Shown in pieces: positions 1 to 11,785 of a stretch of 64,000 bases of DNA (position 1 is its first letter; every line of letters begins with the position of its first letter). The notes below the pieces were generated by a model that was not told the DNA's origin, did not search any database, and worked only from the letters and a program-made list of their open reading frames with translations. The position numbers were made by a program, and so were the translations under genes. This DNA comes from Litoditis marina (taxonomy: Eukaryota; Nematoda; Chromadorea; Rhabditida; Rhabditidae). The stretch lies in the NCBI GenBank assembly GCA_964036275.1, contig OZ038439.1:13931095-13995094 (forward strand). Reading direction: 5' to 3'.

Positions 1-770
1 AAATGTACCCAAACGTAGCAAAGTTGATTCTTCTATTGTGTGCTCTCGATAATTTCTGTAATTCGTATTGAACCTGACTAACGAAATCATTCTTCGAGCT
101 GCAATCACATGAGGTGATCTCATGAGGTTTGCGAGAGATTGCTACCAATTTAATTGAAGATTACGTCCTACTTTTTGAAATATACTCACTTATGTTCGTG
201 AAAATAATGTTTTTCTCGTGAGCAAACACTTTGTGTTTTACATGCTCTTGACAGTAGATGATGTGTCAAGTAAATACACGATGTTTTTAGAGAACACTCA
301 TATCTCGCCCACCACTCTAGGACCAACTGATATAGTGGTCTTTGTTTTCAACCCCGCTGGGTTTGTAGTTTCGTCCCGTTGCTTTTCGTTGCATGGTGGT
401 CAAACTACAACGAAGAGTTATATTCTCCCTTTAGTGAATGGCTGTGACAATTCAAAACTATTTAGTGGTAATTAACGTGAGTTTTTTACTAACATGAGCC
501 TCAGATAGTTTTTTTGTCCATATTTTGCGTCTATTTTCTTCAATAAGAGAAAGTGCTCAGGTAAACTTCCTCATATTTCGTTATGAATCAGTAGAAAAAT
601 GGTCACAAACTGACAAAAACGTTTACAAATATGCCATACTATATTGAACTTCTGCTCTCACTTCTTCCAATTTGAAATAGTCACGTAGCACGTATTGGTG
701 GCTTGGAAATGTCATCATCACTTCGCGCGTTCGCAGTTTTCTCAGAATGTCTTTCTTTTTCTATTTCTTT
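1..770. other. Intergenic, no supportable gene
   Basis: I see no exon with convincing splice signals here. The 85-codon frame at 218-475 has no recognisable domain and a poor start context. The sequence is AT-rich, ordinary intergenic DNA, or the distal part of an intron of a gene lying outside the window. Confidence 0.5.
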
Positions 771-771
771 C

Positions 772-951
<180 letters not shown>

Positions 952-1130
952 AAAGTGCGAAATAGTCACGTACCACGTATCTGTCAGTCTCAGTGTCTGC
1001 ATGGCATATATCCACTCAATATATCGCTCTGTCAATAGTTCTCTCCTTCTGCCGAGTTGTTTGTCAAACCGCTTTTTACAGTCTTCATTCACTCGTTTCG
1101 CGTTGTCACTCCTCGAACTCGAGTAGCTAA

Positions 1131-1310
1131 ACTCGGCTGATATGACTTATTTCGATTTCGAAATCGATTTTTTCGAAATCGATTTTTCGAAATGTATTGG
1201 AATTTATTCGTACTCTATATGTTTACCAAACTATCATTTCGTGAAGAATTGAAGTGAACCAATCAATCTTGAATCCTGAATCTTGAATCTTGAATATCTA
1301 TCACGTCTCA
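1131..1310. repeat. TCGAAATCGATTTT and TTGAATC simple repeats
   Basis: 1145-1195 holds three overlapping copies of a self-complementary TTTCGAAATCGA-type unit. 1265-1300 holds short tandem TTGAATCC/TTGAATCT units. Similar TCGAAA-rich motifs recur in the minisatellite-bearing MITE at 56962-57224. Confidence 0.6.
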
Positions 1311-1553
1311 AAGTTTGCTCACGAATTTATTCGTACTCTTGATTTTGGCTAAACTGTCAGTCACGTTTCTGGGTTCGCTCATTCGCTGTGTTTATAGTTT
1401 GACCCCGTTGTATTTTGCTTAGACGTAAGTTATGAGTTATGACGTGTGCGTCACCAAACTATAACAAAGATTCAGTCACTTCTCAAGCGGTAATATGTTG
1501 AGTCGAGATTTTTCGATTTTGCGAATTATGTCTTATTGCAGACTTCTGCGTAC

Positions 1554-2256
1554 ATGGAATGGTTTTCTCGTCTCAATTGGTCATTCTGTTTGCTCGTAGT
1601 ATTTTCCTTCTTCAAAATTGGCGTAGTCCACTATTTTCCAGAGGGGAAAATACCGAACATGCTCAGGCAGTCTTCACTCAACAGAAATATTCTGGAAAAG
1701 AAGGACAGCTTGTCCGAAGATGTATACTTGAATAAAGGTTAGTCATGTTAGAAAATGTAGTGAACCCACTTTGAACACAGTAATTTCAGACGCGTTCGGT
1801 TTGAAGAACATTCGATTTTGGAACGGATAGTTTAAAAACTATTTTTCGGAGTTTTTGCGCTAATTATCAGATGTGTTGTACCAAAAAAGAGCGATGTACC
1901 AATTCGAGAACTTTACTTTGATCGCAATTTCTGAGCTCGAAAGCATGTTTTGATGTTAGAGCGAACACTACTTGGCTCAAGTATGTTCATCTTGATCGAT
2001 CAACAACCGTCGTGAATAGTTGGTACCAGGTAGCGAGTCTTGTCCGTTAATTACAGCTTGTTTACCTCTTCAACATTTCCGCCAAAGAATATTTGATTGA
2101 CCAACTAAACCCTTTAACTATTGGTAAACAAATGTTTGTCAACAAATCCGTCTTGTTTCAGGTCGAAGGTCGAGCGTGGAGCAGCTGACGAAAGCCTCCC
2201 CGTTCGGACAAATGCTTGAGAGTGTTGGTCTAAAAATACATCCCCAAAAAATGTAG
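1554..2256 (+). CDS. Small type II single-pass membrane protein, unrecognised
   Basis: Two-exon model. A TTATTGCAG acceptor ends at 1541, which could be a spliced-leader site or an intron end. ATG is at 1554, exon 1 ends at 1737 (donor GTTAGT), exon 2 runs 2162-2256 after TTGTTTCAG, and codon phase 1 matches on both sides. The product is about 93 residues. A short charged N-terminus precedes one hydrophobic segment (about residues 9-25, core SFCLLVVFSFFKIGVV), followed by a basic, Ser-rich hydrophilic tail ending GLKIHPQKM. This suggests an inner-membrane or ER single-pass protein, but I recognise no family. It ends about 300 bp before the first recognised TYW2 exon on the same strand, so an operon is possible. 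A spurious match to splice signals cannot be excluded for so short a protein. Confidence 0.5.
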
Positions 2257-2553
2257 TCGAGTGTTTCAAAAAACGAACTATAGTTAGAACAGAGGTAGTG
2301 ATCATAAATTCAGAAGAAATGTTTGTTTCTCGAAAATGTGAATATTACTAACAAACTTGTGGAAAGTTGTTTACAAGTTGCTGAAGCGAGACGGGCTTTA
2401 ACACATGTAGGAAAAGTGCTAAAATTCGGCACTAGCGCTCGTGATAATGATGTCTCACAATTTACGCTACTTTTACTTCATTTTCATCTACTATGGTTCT
2501 AGCAAACGTGTACTAGCATGCTTCCTATTTTAGTGTTTATTTCATTTCTTCAG

Positions 2554-5500
2554 GTAAAAAAACTGGCCAATTCAAAAGGTTTCTGGGACGATGAAATGCA
2601 GCGAGATCTGCCCAAGAAGTGGGAAAAACACGGCGATATGATTGTGTTTCCGCAGAACACTTTCACCCACACTAACTGGAGGTACATTGGTGAGTTTTTG
2701 AGAAAATACATGATGTTACAGTTTTCCTCTTACCGTTTTCAGAATGAAAGTTTGATTTCACATTGTTTGAGAGTGGTTCAATACATTTACTCTTATATTT
2801 GTGATGTTTTCTTCTGCTTTTTTGTTCTCATTTTGCCTTGAACAAGTCCCAAATTCTTTGAAGGTGAACTTGCGAACAAGTACGTGTTTTTCACGTGCTC
2901 AAAGTTCTGATCTGTATTTTAGGACGTGAACTCTGGAAAGTGGTGGCGGAATCTTTGAAAATCAATCGATTGGGTCGCAAACGAATGATCGGAAATGACG
3001 TCGACCGGACCCCCCACGTCGATATTCTTTTCGGGGAACACGGCTGGGTGGACTATGTGGACGAGAGGGGCATCAAGTTGGTTTTATGTTCTGTAGACAA
3101 GTTGTAGAAGAGGAAACTCATGGAGTACGTGAAAATGTTCAATTTTTATTGCGTGTTCTAAATTTCTGACTTGTTGCAACGAGTCATTTGGCTAGGCTAC
3201 ACAGTTGTTGAACTTATCAATATCTATTCTGATAGAGCAGAAATATCATGAAGTCTTCGTTTTTCTCCTCAATTTTCTCGACCGCAGAGTCAGTGCGTGG
3301 AATACACTAGCTCGGCGGTCCAAAAATGAGTAGTTAGTGAAACTACACAGAATCTTCAATCTTTATTGCACCAGTTGTGAATGAGCACACAATTCCAGAT
3401 ACAACTACGACGCCTCGAAACGAGTGTTCAACAACACAAAGAACAAGGAAATGCAGAGGATAGCTGCCTGGGACTGTCACCAGGAGACCATTGTCGACAT
3501 GTATGCTGGTGGGTGAAGTTCTATTTCTACGTTGTATGATAAAAGTATAGTTTTCGCCAACGGAAAGGCGGGAGGGTACCGTATATCTCACTTTCCGCTG
3601 TGTACGCACACATATCTTCGATTCCAAAACTTGGCGGTTATAGTTCGTTTCACCAATCGATGACTTTCTACAGTAATCTTTCAAAAATCGAAACGCATTT
3701 ATCTAGTCAACAAACAGAATCTAAGATTCACTGTTTTTTATGCTTGTAGTACCCAAAGTGGAAAACGAAATCACAAAGTTTAAACTATGTACAACACCTA
3801 CAAGATATGATAAATTCACTTAAAAGATTAATAATCTTACTGTAGAGGGCTATTGTTACGTGAAACAGACTATATGTGCTCCAATAGCGTAGTGGTTAGC
3901 GCCCGGCTACGAATCTTCTGCTCGGAGGTTCGATTCCGGCAAGAAAAGAGAAAAAAAACTGAAAAAACGATTCCGACGAGAGACAGAAATCTATAAATTT
4001 GGCACCCACTTTAGACGTATTAGAACATAAAAATGGATACGGTGGCATCAACAACGGATGAAATGGACCGTTCACAATTCACTGTTACGAAGAAATAGTG
4101 AAGCGTGTGATACATTTCGTTCGCAGAAAACATTACAGTGTTTGTTTGGTGTGATTATTGTTCTCGATTTCGGCTATTTTCACTCTGCACGTGCTCATGT
4201 TTTTTTTGACAAACTGACGCACACCTATCGTCTCCGATTTCACTCAAACAGCTCAGCTGGAACAACAGACAGAACAATCAAGTGCAGTTGAAAGAGAGAA
4301 TAGTAATAAACTTAAACGTGTTATACTCAATTCGAGATATCTCGTCTATTAAATCTAGAACCATTCTGTAAAAGGAAACATTGAAAATTTACATACTGCT
4401 TTGACAGCAGTAAAGCTGTATGCGAGTGTTACTTGTGTTACTCTTTCAGAAATGAGTCAGCAAAATGAATTCGTGCATGTGAGTTCACTGTCTAACATTG
4501 AGGTTCCAAGTTTTCAGGGCTCGGCTACTACACTTTCCCGTTCCTCCTTTCCTGTCACGCGAAAAAGGTGTACGCAGTGGATTGGGACGAAGACATGGTG
4601 GAATCGTTGTTGCGTACGGCAGAAGCAAACAAAGTTATGGACAGGATTGAGATACTACAGGGAGATGCCAGACGAGTGGGTTTCCGGTTATGACCTAAAA
4701 GCTGAACGGGTTTCACTAGCAGTGTGCTTACTAGCAATCGCAGTATTTTCTTGAAACACCTGAGCAATCAATTGAAGGAGGGCAGAGGGAAAAGCTAATT
4801 TAGGTACCCCGATGTGCCTAAACATAGCGTTGCGCGCGCTAAAATAGAGTAAAACATGTGAACCGTGTGCAAATTAGGTTGGTTCGTTTGAATGAGAAAT
4901 GGTATAAATCTGTTCTTTTTGAGCAGCTCTTTTATATTAACTTTTCTTCCTGCCCCCTTTAAAGCGTCAGGCGTGAGGCATACCATGACCAAACTACAAA
5001 TGCAGCAGAAGGGAGCAAAATTAACGTTTTGCTTAGCGAAACTGTCGTTTGTGTCGTTTACAGACAGGAGCTATCATTTGCCAGCCAATCATGTGGTTTG
5101 CTCACGCTATTTATGCCGAGTTCAATACTACTCTTCCAGGTAACCCCCCAAGTGGTTGCCGACCGTGTCTATCTCGGTCTGACGCCGTCATGCCGCGCGC
5201 ACTGGCTCACGGCCTGCAGAGCGTTGAAGGTGAGCAACATATCCAAAATTGACCTCACATTATAAAAAAGACGTTGAATTTAGTAAACATCTCTAATTTT
5301 TATACATTCTCTCATTATTGAAGCACTCAATCGGAAAAGTAAGGTTCGTGGTCTCAATCCAACCACTGCCCTCTTCCGAAGTATAATGCACTATGTGTGA
5401 AGTGTCCTCACATAGTTCTGAGGTTTACAGTATTTACAATATTTATTCAACACATTCATGTATTCGACACATAGTACATACATGAACTAATGTAACACAT

Positions 5501-8035
5501 GGTGTTCTCTCAACTTCTTGCTTTATGTGGTTTTTGAACGAGGGAGAGTCAAGGTTCAGAGCGCAAAGGAACAATGTTAGAATTAACGTTGAGGTTAACA
5601 GTACTCAAATGATTACCTGTTCTTTGAACTTTGAGTGTTGAATAAACACAATATACATGATGAATTTTAACTTTATAGTTGTTTTAATGTTTTAGGCTGA
5701 AGGTGGTGTTCTTCATATTCATGACGTCATCGAAATCGGGAAGCGAAGACGTATCCCAAGAAAGGAGCCAGCAAAAAAGTGAGGGAATAGAAGAAAACAA
5801 ATGTTTTTTAAACACAATATTTCTATTTAGATGCGTTTTTTACAATTTCTCGTAGCCGCTTTCGCTCCCTCCGTTGGTTATATTACACTCCACATGCAAT
5901 TGATCCCCATAAGTCACAAATTGGCAAATCACATTTTGTGAAACAAGTAACCGAAAATCACGAAAGTCACAAATTTTTTCCATAACGTAATTTAGGCCAC
6001 CCGCGAAGCTCCCATCAGTAGATGAAGAGGGATCCTCGAAGGAAAATAACCCGGTTGAGGAAAAACCCGTGGTGGAGGGTGAGTGCTGACATTTTCAGTT
6101 TGAGACGTGGATACTCGTTTACGGAAAGCTGTTTGTTCATCAGTTTTCAAAGTCATGGAAAGACTATCTATCAGGTGAACTTCGTCGTTTCTATGAGTAA
6201 AACGTGAGTTTTTTTGACTCACTCGGCGGGGGCCGACTCAGTGATTTTGAGTTCTCGGTTTTGGAGAGCATGTGTAGTTTGATGTCGACGGAATATGTTC
6301 ATAACCGGAAGTGCTGAGAAAACAAGATGAAACAGAAGAGTGAAACTTCACAAACAATTAAATAACATGCAATACGAATAAAAAATTTCAGCAGCAAACT
6401 CAACGGAAACCTCCGTGGAAACCGCTGAGGGCGAGAAAGAGCCTGTGAAAAGAAAGTTCTCCAGATCCGCTTCGATTGTGGAAGAAATGGAAAGTCGCGT
6501 TTTCCCAGAGCCAAGGGTGGGTCACACAGAATTTCGAATTAACAATGAAAGTGTGCCATGGTATATATTCTATAGGGCATGCCCAACTCTTTTTTGTAAA
6601 CAAGTCTCAATACACGCCATAATTTACGAACTTACACCAAAAAACGCGATCAAACTACAAATACAGAAGGATATTACGGTAACGTAACCGTATGTGCTTG
6701 CTTTGAACACTCTGAGTGCCAAATTTATAAATTTCTGTGATCAAAAGATTCGTAGCAGGGGGCTAACCACTGCGCTATTAGAGCACATTAGGGGCAAGCT
6801 TTGGAAGCGAAGACATTTTTCCGTACACAGCGGAATGTGAGATATACAGTACCCTTTCGCCTTTCCGTTGGCGACGACTATACATTTATTCGCATCAAAT
6901 CGTGTGAGCATAGGGTGAGCAAGTTAATGATAAAAACAAAGAACAGTGAGCCAAATTAGGAATGAAACAACTTTTGGACGATACTGAACCAGTTCAACAA
7001 AAAAAACAATAGGAAAAAAGGCTATTTCAGGTCTTGAAAGAGTATGAGGACGGTGCATGGGCAAAACTAGACGCCTGCTACAAGGAATACGCCATGGACT
7101 GTGCCACGAGGTACGTTCCTAAGGCCGTATTCACGTAGATCTCAACATTTGGATTATAACCTGCGTTTCCTAAAATACAGGCTATTTCGCTGCTCTCACA
7201 TCTCGCCGCGATTATAGTACTGCGAAATAGTGCCCAAAGCGAGAGCCGCAGAGTGGGAGGAAGGTGCCGGGATGTTCTAGCGTACTCCCATACGTGTGCG
7301 TCGAGATCTCATTTCTCATGAAGTTTACTAAGTAGGAAGCATTTACATGAAATTCTGAGAGCTGATGCATGCCTCGAAACACAAGAGGAAAAGAGCTGTA
7401 CAGTTTTCGCTTGAATTTTCAATGAATGTACTCCTTGAACCATCAAAGCAGTATGGGTAAATTATAACACTAAAAACTAACAAAGATAGAGCATTCGAAA
7501 AAAAGGAGATTAAGCTCCATAGTGAATAAATTTCAACGTTTCTCTTTCAGTTGCACCCGTTTCCTCAACAACATTCACCTGTCCGACAGTATGTACTGTG
7601 TCACAGTACTGAATATCACGAGGTAAGTAATCAAGGAATTATACAATTCACATTCACCTCCAGCTCAAATTGCAGTAGAAAGCATAGGACGCACAGAACT
7701 TTTCAAACAGTAAAAGATTTCATTAACTTCGAAATTGAATTGTCTTCAAACCACATATTGACATCATTGTTCTTTGTGATCGGTTTCGAAGCTTGTGTCA
7801 ACAGTTTGCAAGTTTGTAATATTTGAGTTATGATTTTGAGAGAGTAGTTCGATATACACAGTTCCTCCGATCAACGAACAAGAAGGTTTATATCGAATAC
7901 GCAAAAATACGCTCGCTCAGGTACGGTGGTACTTCTACCAAAACGGACCACATTGTGTTGGATCTCCTGTGCTCGCTGGAAACCGACTCAGTTGAAGCTA
8001 TGGCGGCCAGGTTCATGAGCACGAACACTGCTTGA
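2554..8035 (+). CDS. TYW2: tRNA wybutosine-synthesising protein 2 (TYW2/TRMT12-like)
   Basis: Family role: transfers the 3-amino-3-carboxypropyl group of S-adenosylmethionine to the modified G37 of tRNA-Phe during wybutosine synthesis, in the cytosol. Exons: 2554-2689, 2923-3076, 3399-3508, 4518-4675, 5140-5229, 5696-5778, 5996-6078, 6392-6516, 7031-7110, 7551-7622, 7921-8035. All phases agree, giving 401 codons plus TGA. Visible motifs: LPKKWEKHGDM, then ILFGEHGWVDYVD, then the SAM-binding loop VDMYAGLGYYTFPF followed by VYAVDWDEDMVESL, then DRVYLGLTPS and GGVLHIH, with C-terminal DHIVLDL. GLGYYTFPF and the VDW pattern favour TYW2 over TRM5. Exons 7-8 add about 65 polar acidic residues inside the catalytic domain. 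The true start is unresolved: the first in-frame ATG is at 2596, but an out-of-frame ATG precedes it and similarity seems to begin upstream. SINE and MITE pieces lie in the introns. Confidence 0.88.
3535..4008 (+). mobile_element. tRNA-derived SINE-like element, split copy (A)
   Basis: 3535-3640 carries the family's upstream half (GGAAAGGCGGGAGGGTAC, CACTTTCCGCTGTG). 3883-4008 carries the tRNA-like half: an A-box-like AGCGTAGTGGTTAGCGC at about 3887, a B box GGTTCGATTCC at 3927-3937, and the terminal motif ATAAATTTGGCACCCACT. About 240 bp of other sequence separates the halves, indicating a nested insertion. It lies in TYW2 intron 3. Confidence 0.7.
5415..5545 (+). repeat. Dispersed repeat shared with 40820-40920
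   Basis: The stretch containing ACAGTATTTACAATATTTAT, then TTCATGTATTCGACACATAG and GGTGTTCTCTCAACTTC, reappears with few changes at about 40820-40920. It sits in TYW2 intron 5. No ends or target duplication could be defined. Confidence 0.6.
6719..6882 (-). mobile_element. tRNA-derived SINE-like element, copy B
   Basis: Minus-strand copy. The terminal AAATTTATAAATTT lies on the left, the A-box region reads GCTAACCACTGCGCTATTAG on plus (A box on minus), and the upstream half (CCGTACACAGCGGAATGTGA, CCTTTCCGTTGGCGACGACT) lies to the right. The B box is largely lost. It is in TYW2 intron 8. Confidence 0.7.
7128..7292. mobile_element. Palindromic MITE (GTACGTATGC family), divergent copy
   Basis: Contains GCTATTTCGCTGCTCTC on the left and GCGAAATAGTGCCC, then GGAAGGTGCCGGGATGTTCTAGCGTAC on the right, matching the family seen more clearly at 16930-17097. 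The left end is eroded. It lies in TYW2 intron 9. Confidence 0.55.
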
Positions 8036-8582
8036 ACTTTGACATCTACCTCATTACACTTCTATGTTGTTTCGTTCTTCTGTGTTTGTACATAGGTGAA
8101 ACGTCGCGGGTCGATTCGGCCCGAGTCTGGTCATTTCGTGAAATAAGTACGGGCTGAAAAGGTGTCTTTTTTGGCCGATATCACCCGAATCGGGCCGGAT
8201 CCACTCGCGACTTTTTACCTGAGTAGAGTAGTTCGAACTCGTCTAGATTCAAAAGTTTTCCAATATTTCAGTTTATGCCAAACGGCCACCGCCTTTTTTG
8301 GTTTCAATGTAATTTATGTCTGAAGTGTTTGTTGTTGTTATGATGTTTTCCTCGAATATTGAAAAACAAAAATAGGAAAGATACTTGAGATTGTTGTCGA
8401 TAGAAAAATTGAACCCAAATAAACCATTCGTTTATATTTTAGATTCGTATACAACATATGCGTTTGCGATACACTCATTTTCAGATAAGTGTTTCTACAC
8501 AAGAAAAACGACCATTCGAACATAAGGAGAACAAACCACTATTTGGTTAGACGGAATAAATCCACAATTAGAATAAGTAAGG

Positions 8583-9266
8583 AAAAAGTGTGTGAGTTCT
8601 GTTCGATTCCACCGATTTTTGTAAAATGTGAAAAATACTTTTGTTTGAACAACGGTTTAATAACGATAACCACAAAAAATGTTATAAAGTATTAACACCC
8701 CTGTTTGGAATAGATTACCTGCAGAAATAGCTCTGCTTCATTGTCCCAGTGAATTTAAATGTCGTTTGGAAAAATGGTTTTTATCAGAAAATGTGTTTCT
8801 TGGATCACTTGACCCCACGAACATATCTTAAACAATAATCGATGGTTTATTCCTTAATGGTTCTGACAACCTTTTGTAAAGTAAAGAACCTGTTTATCCC
8901 TCTTGCCTTGTTTTGATAGTAGTGTGTAATTGTATTTTAAACGTAAATTATCTACTTTAGACTTGCAACCTGAATGTAACAGACAGCCTCTTGGAGGATA
9001 GCCGTTGTCTTCCTAGAAGACTCTCCTCCAACTCCCAGCGCCCTTTTGACGCCAACAACACCTTCACACAACACACAGTGATACGGGAGAAAAATAAAGC
9101 TTGTATTGTAACTAGTTTTACGTGCGTCCGCTGTGAAGCGTTGTGCGAACGAAATTATTGTTCTACTTTTGCTACACGCTCATTCACAACATAGTTTTGT
9201 TTCACTTTTTGCTAGTGAAACCGAACAGAACTCACACACTTTCTGGTCCCCCACTTTTTACTAATT
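8583..9266. mobile_element. Composite inverted-repeat element enclosing a retrotransposon fragment
   Basis: Left arm AAAAAGTGTGTGAGTTCTGT (8583-8690) and right arm ACAGAACTCACACACTTT ... CCCCCACTTTTT (9200-9266) are inverted relatives of the perfect palindrome at 36941-37280. Between them lie the non-LTR fragment at 8697-8831 and unique sequence. This is best read as a palindromic MITE invaded or expanded by other DNA. Confidence 0.6.
8697..8831 (+). pseudogene. C-terminal fragment of a non-LTR retrotransposon polymerase (probable)
   Basis: An open frame of 44 codons ending TAA at 8829-8831 reads TPVWNRLPAEIALLHC followed by a basic FKCRLEKWF stretch. The WN-x-LP motif followed by F-K-x-x-L is characteristic of the extreme C-terminus of many CR1/jockey/RTE-type ORF2 proteins. 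No catalytic reverse-transcriptase residues are present, so only a truncated tail survives. The family assignment rests on this short motif. Confidence 0.45.
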
Positions 9267-9713
9267 GTTCTCTTTTTCTAGTTGTACTTCCATTGTACTT
9301 CCACAACCCTTCATAAGTTAACCAATGAACACGATGACAAACGAGACCGACGAACTGGTGTACAATTTGGCGTAAGTTGGAGTTTACGTTAACATCAATT
9401 GTGATCTTATTATACTCCAAACTTCGAAAATGAATGACAATCGGCTCTCAAACTGTTTCTGTCCAAAGTTCGCTCATCATCTCTGGCGCTTCTTGGCCGA
9501 ACTGGCTTGAAACTCACCTTACTGCTTTACTCATAAAAATCTAAACTCTGTGAACAATCTCAGCCATTACCGTACCTAGCCAATCTTTGCATCATTCTGC
9601 GCCAACGGGCGTCCCCGTCTGGCGCTTGTCGTCAGACGTAACCCTAAACATTGGGAAAACATTGGGATGTTCACAATGAACAATCCTTACACATTAGAAG
9701 AATGGAAAATGCA

Positions 9714-9952
9714 TATAGTTCCAATCATTCCCACTGAGACCTCGGCAATGTGCCAACAACAATTCCAGGTGGCATATCACCATGTTAATGTTTTCCAAAA
9801 CACTGAAAGTTTTCCCGAGCGACAGTTACCCTTTGTTACAATGTGTGGATAAGAATTTGTTTTTATCCAATATATTATTTCTATGAAATACATGCATTCG
9901 AGGTTTTATTGGCACGCTGCCAAGGTCTCAATGGGAAAGGCGAGAACTATAA
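9714..9952. mobile_element. MITE, TATAGTTC...GAACTATA family
   Basis: Terminal inverted repeats of about 45 bp: TATAGTTCCAATCATTCCCA with CTGAGACCT on the left, and TTGGCACGCTGCCAAGGTCT with GAGAACTATA on the right. TA-type ends suggest a Tc1/mariner-like source. Relatives lie at 11137-11270, 12388-12619, 13567-13797 and 51846-52073. Confidence 0.75.
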
Positions 9953-10177
9953 CGAGAGCATGGAAAATGTACAGTGTGACAGAAAACTTGCATATACCGT
10001 GCAGAATTGGGTCGGTTGTAAACGAAAAATAGGTCGATCGAGGGGTCGCCTTCTCTTTCTCTTCCTTTATCCCAATCTAGTTGTTGTTTCATAATAACCA
10101 CACATAGTAAATTCTTGTCTACACGTACTTCTCTTATGTAAAAGCATTGAAATACGTTACATATTTCCAGACAAATT

Positions 10178-11007
10178 ATGTCGACTACATTCTTCGTCTG
10201 TGTGTTCCTTGGGACCAGTGTACATGCAGGTATGACCGCCTTGATAATCAGAATACATGGTTGCACAGATGAACATATTATGTTTGAGCTAAACTATGTG
10301 TCTAAATCACGCGCAGCGCCGAGTGCTGTGCGTGTCAGGCTAATTATTTTGCCTGCTAGTTCACCGAAGATCACAAAAAATAGCTTCTATCTTCAGATAA
10401 GTTATGGAATTTCAAAACAATGAGAGAGATATATTCTATCTTTCCCTCGCTGTTCCAGTGTTCCTAGTTCTACCGTTTTTGAGTAGCTTGCACAAATCAC
10501 TTCGTTGTTAGGCTCCCACTTGTTGATGAACAAATACAAATTTCAGGTGACATCACCCGCTCGACGATAACGAACGATGAGTATCATCTGAACAGCACAC
10601 CACAACGTCATCTGAACCATTCGATGAGGACGCTGAACTGGCCAATATAGCCGCATCCTGCTTCAGCTCCAGCGATTTCGAGCAGCTAGCCGGCAACATC
10701 GTTCGGCTTACCGTAGCGCAAATGCTTGGCATAGAATTGCTCCAACAGAGCGTCGTGGTTATAGGTCTGACCGAGTTACGTGCCACACTGCATCTGGCAC
10801 CTCTGCCTCCATGGAAACCCTTCAACGACACGGATCCAAGTGGACACGATCTAGAGTCTGCGCCTACCATTCGAGCCTATTACGATCTCAAAGAGCCGCG
10901 CTCCGAAATGAGAAGTCTTGATAGCCGTTGGCTGTATGAGCGTAATTTAGCTACGTCGATACCATATTTGGATGAGCGCTTTCCATCGATTCGCATAGTT
11001 TTTAGAC
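10178..11007 (+). CDS. Unrecognised secreted protein, first two exons, with an apparent frameshift
   Basis: Exon 1 (10178-10229) encodes MSTTFFVCVFLGTSVHA, a good signal peptide, and ends in phase 1 at GTATGA. Exon 2 starts at 10547 after AAATTTCAG. The phase-correct frame opens DITRSTITNDEY and then reaches a stop at 10648-10650. The long downstream frame (about 10584 to 11007) is offset by one base, so one base seems to have been gained or lost near 10575-10590. That frame encodes SSEPFDEDAELANIAAS, then a hydrophobic-amphipathic stretch (LTVAQMLGIELLQQSVVVIG), then a Pro-rich LAPLPPWKPF and IPYLDERFPSIRIVF. It ends at GTAGGT (11008) or at a second donor GTAAGT (11068), both phase 1. I recognise no family. 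It may be a pseudogene, an assembly error, or use a non-obvious splice. Confidence 0.5.
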
Positions 11008-11136
11008 GTAGGTTTGAAGAGGTTTGTCAATCGTGTGTACGAGTGTTAGATAGGAAAACAGTAAAAAGTAAGTCGCGCAGTTACGAGAACGCAGAGGTTC
11101 GAATGCTAAAATTAAACGTATTATATAGTTTGCACC

Positions 11137-11270
11137 ATTCCTACTAAGACTCCTACAGTAACCTTTAAAATAAATCGTCAACTTTTCCGATCACAAGTGA
11201 GGAAAACGGTTTGGAAGTCATGAAATTATTATGTAGGAGTATGAGTAGGAATGATAAAGACCATACCATG
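11137..11270. mobile_element. MITE fragment related to 12388-12619
   Basis: CATTCCTACTAAGACTCCTA at the left and ATGTAGGAGTATGAGTAGGA at the right are inverted to each other and match the ends of the element at 12388-12619. The interior shares CTTTTCCGATCA. Confidence 0.6.
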
Positions 11271-11785
11271 TATGCATCTTATTCATCGGTATGCCATGAA
11301 AGAGAGCAAATCCGACCCTCTAACCCATTCTGTATTGTGGCTAAGTATCAGATAAACCGTGTCCTCTTTCTTGTCTAAATACATTTTTTATGGTTCAGAT
11401 GCCAATTCGTTTGTATTGTTCGAAAACCTATATGTACTCATCAAAAAGCCTCATGAACGACAGCATTTTTTACTAGGAAAACTGCAACAGAAAGAGAAAC
11501 CATAGAGGAGAAAAATTAGACAATGAGGTTGTTACAAAAAGGAAAAATACTTGGCCAGCTAGTTCTTCGTAGATTATTTTTAGCACATTCATTCTCATCT
11601 TGAACTTATTTTCGGAACATTCTGAAAAAGTACGTTTTTCTTTCACATGTATTTTAACAGTGTCTTTTCTTACAAATGAGTGAAAATGTAGTTAATATGA
11701 GATTCGTACGATGTTTGCGTGGTGTTGTAGTTTCGCGTCAACTCAATACCTTCTGGGTAACTTACATGGTCGCACTCGAAGGTAA

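Noticed and set aside
3343..3684. 113-codon minus-strand gene
   Set aside because: Overlaps a phase-consistent TYW2 exon (3399-3508) on plus and a SINE-like segment; no domain.
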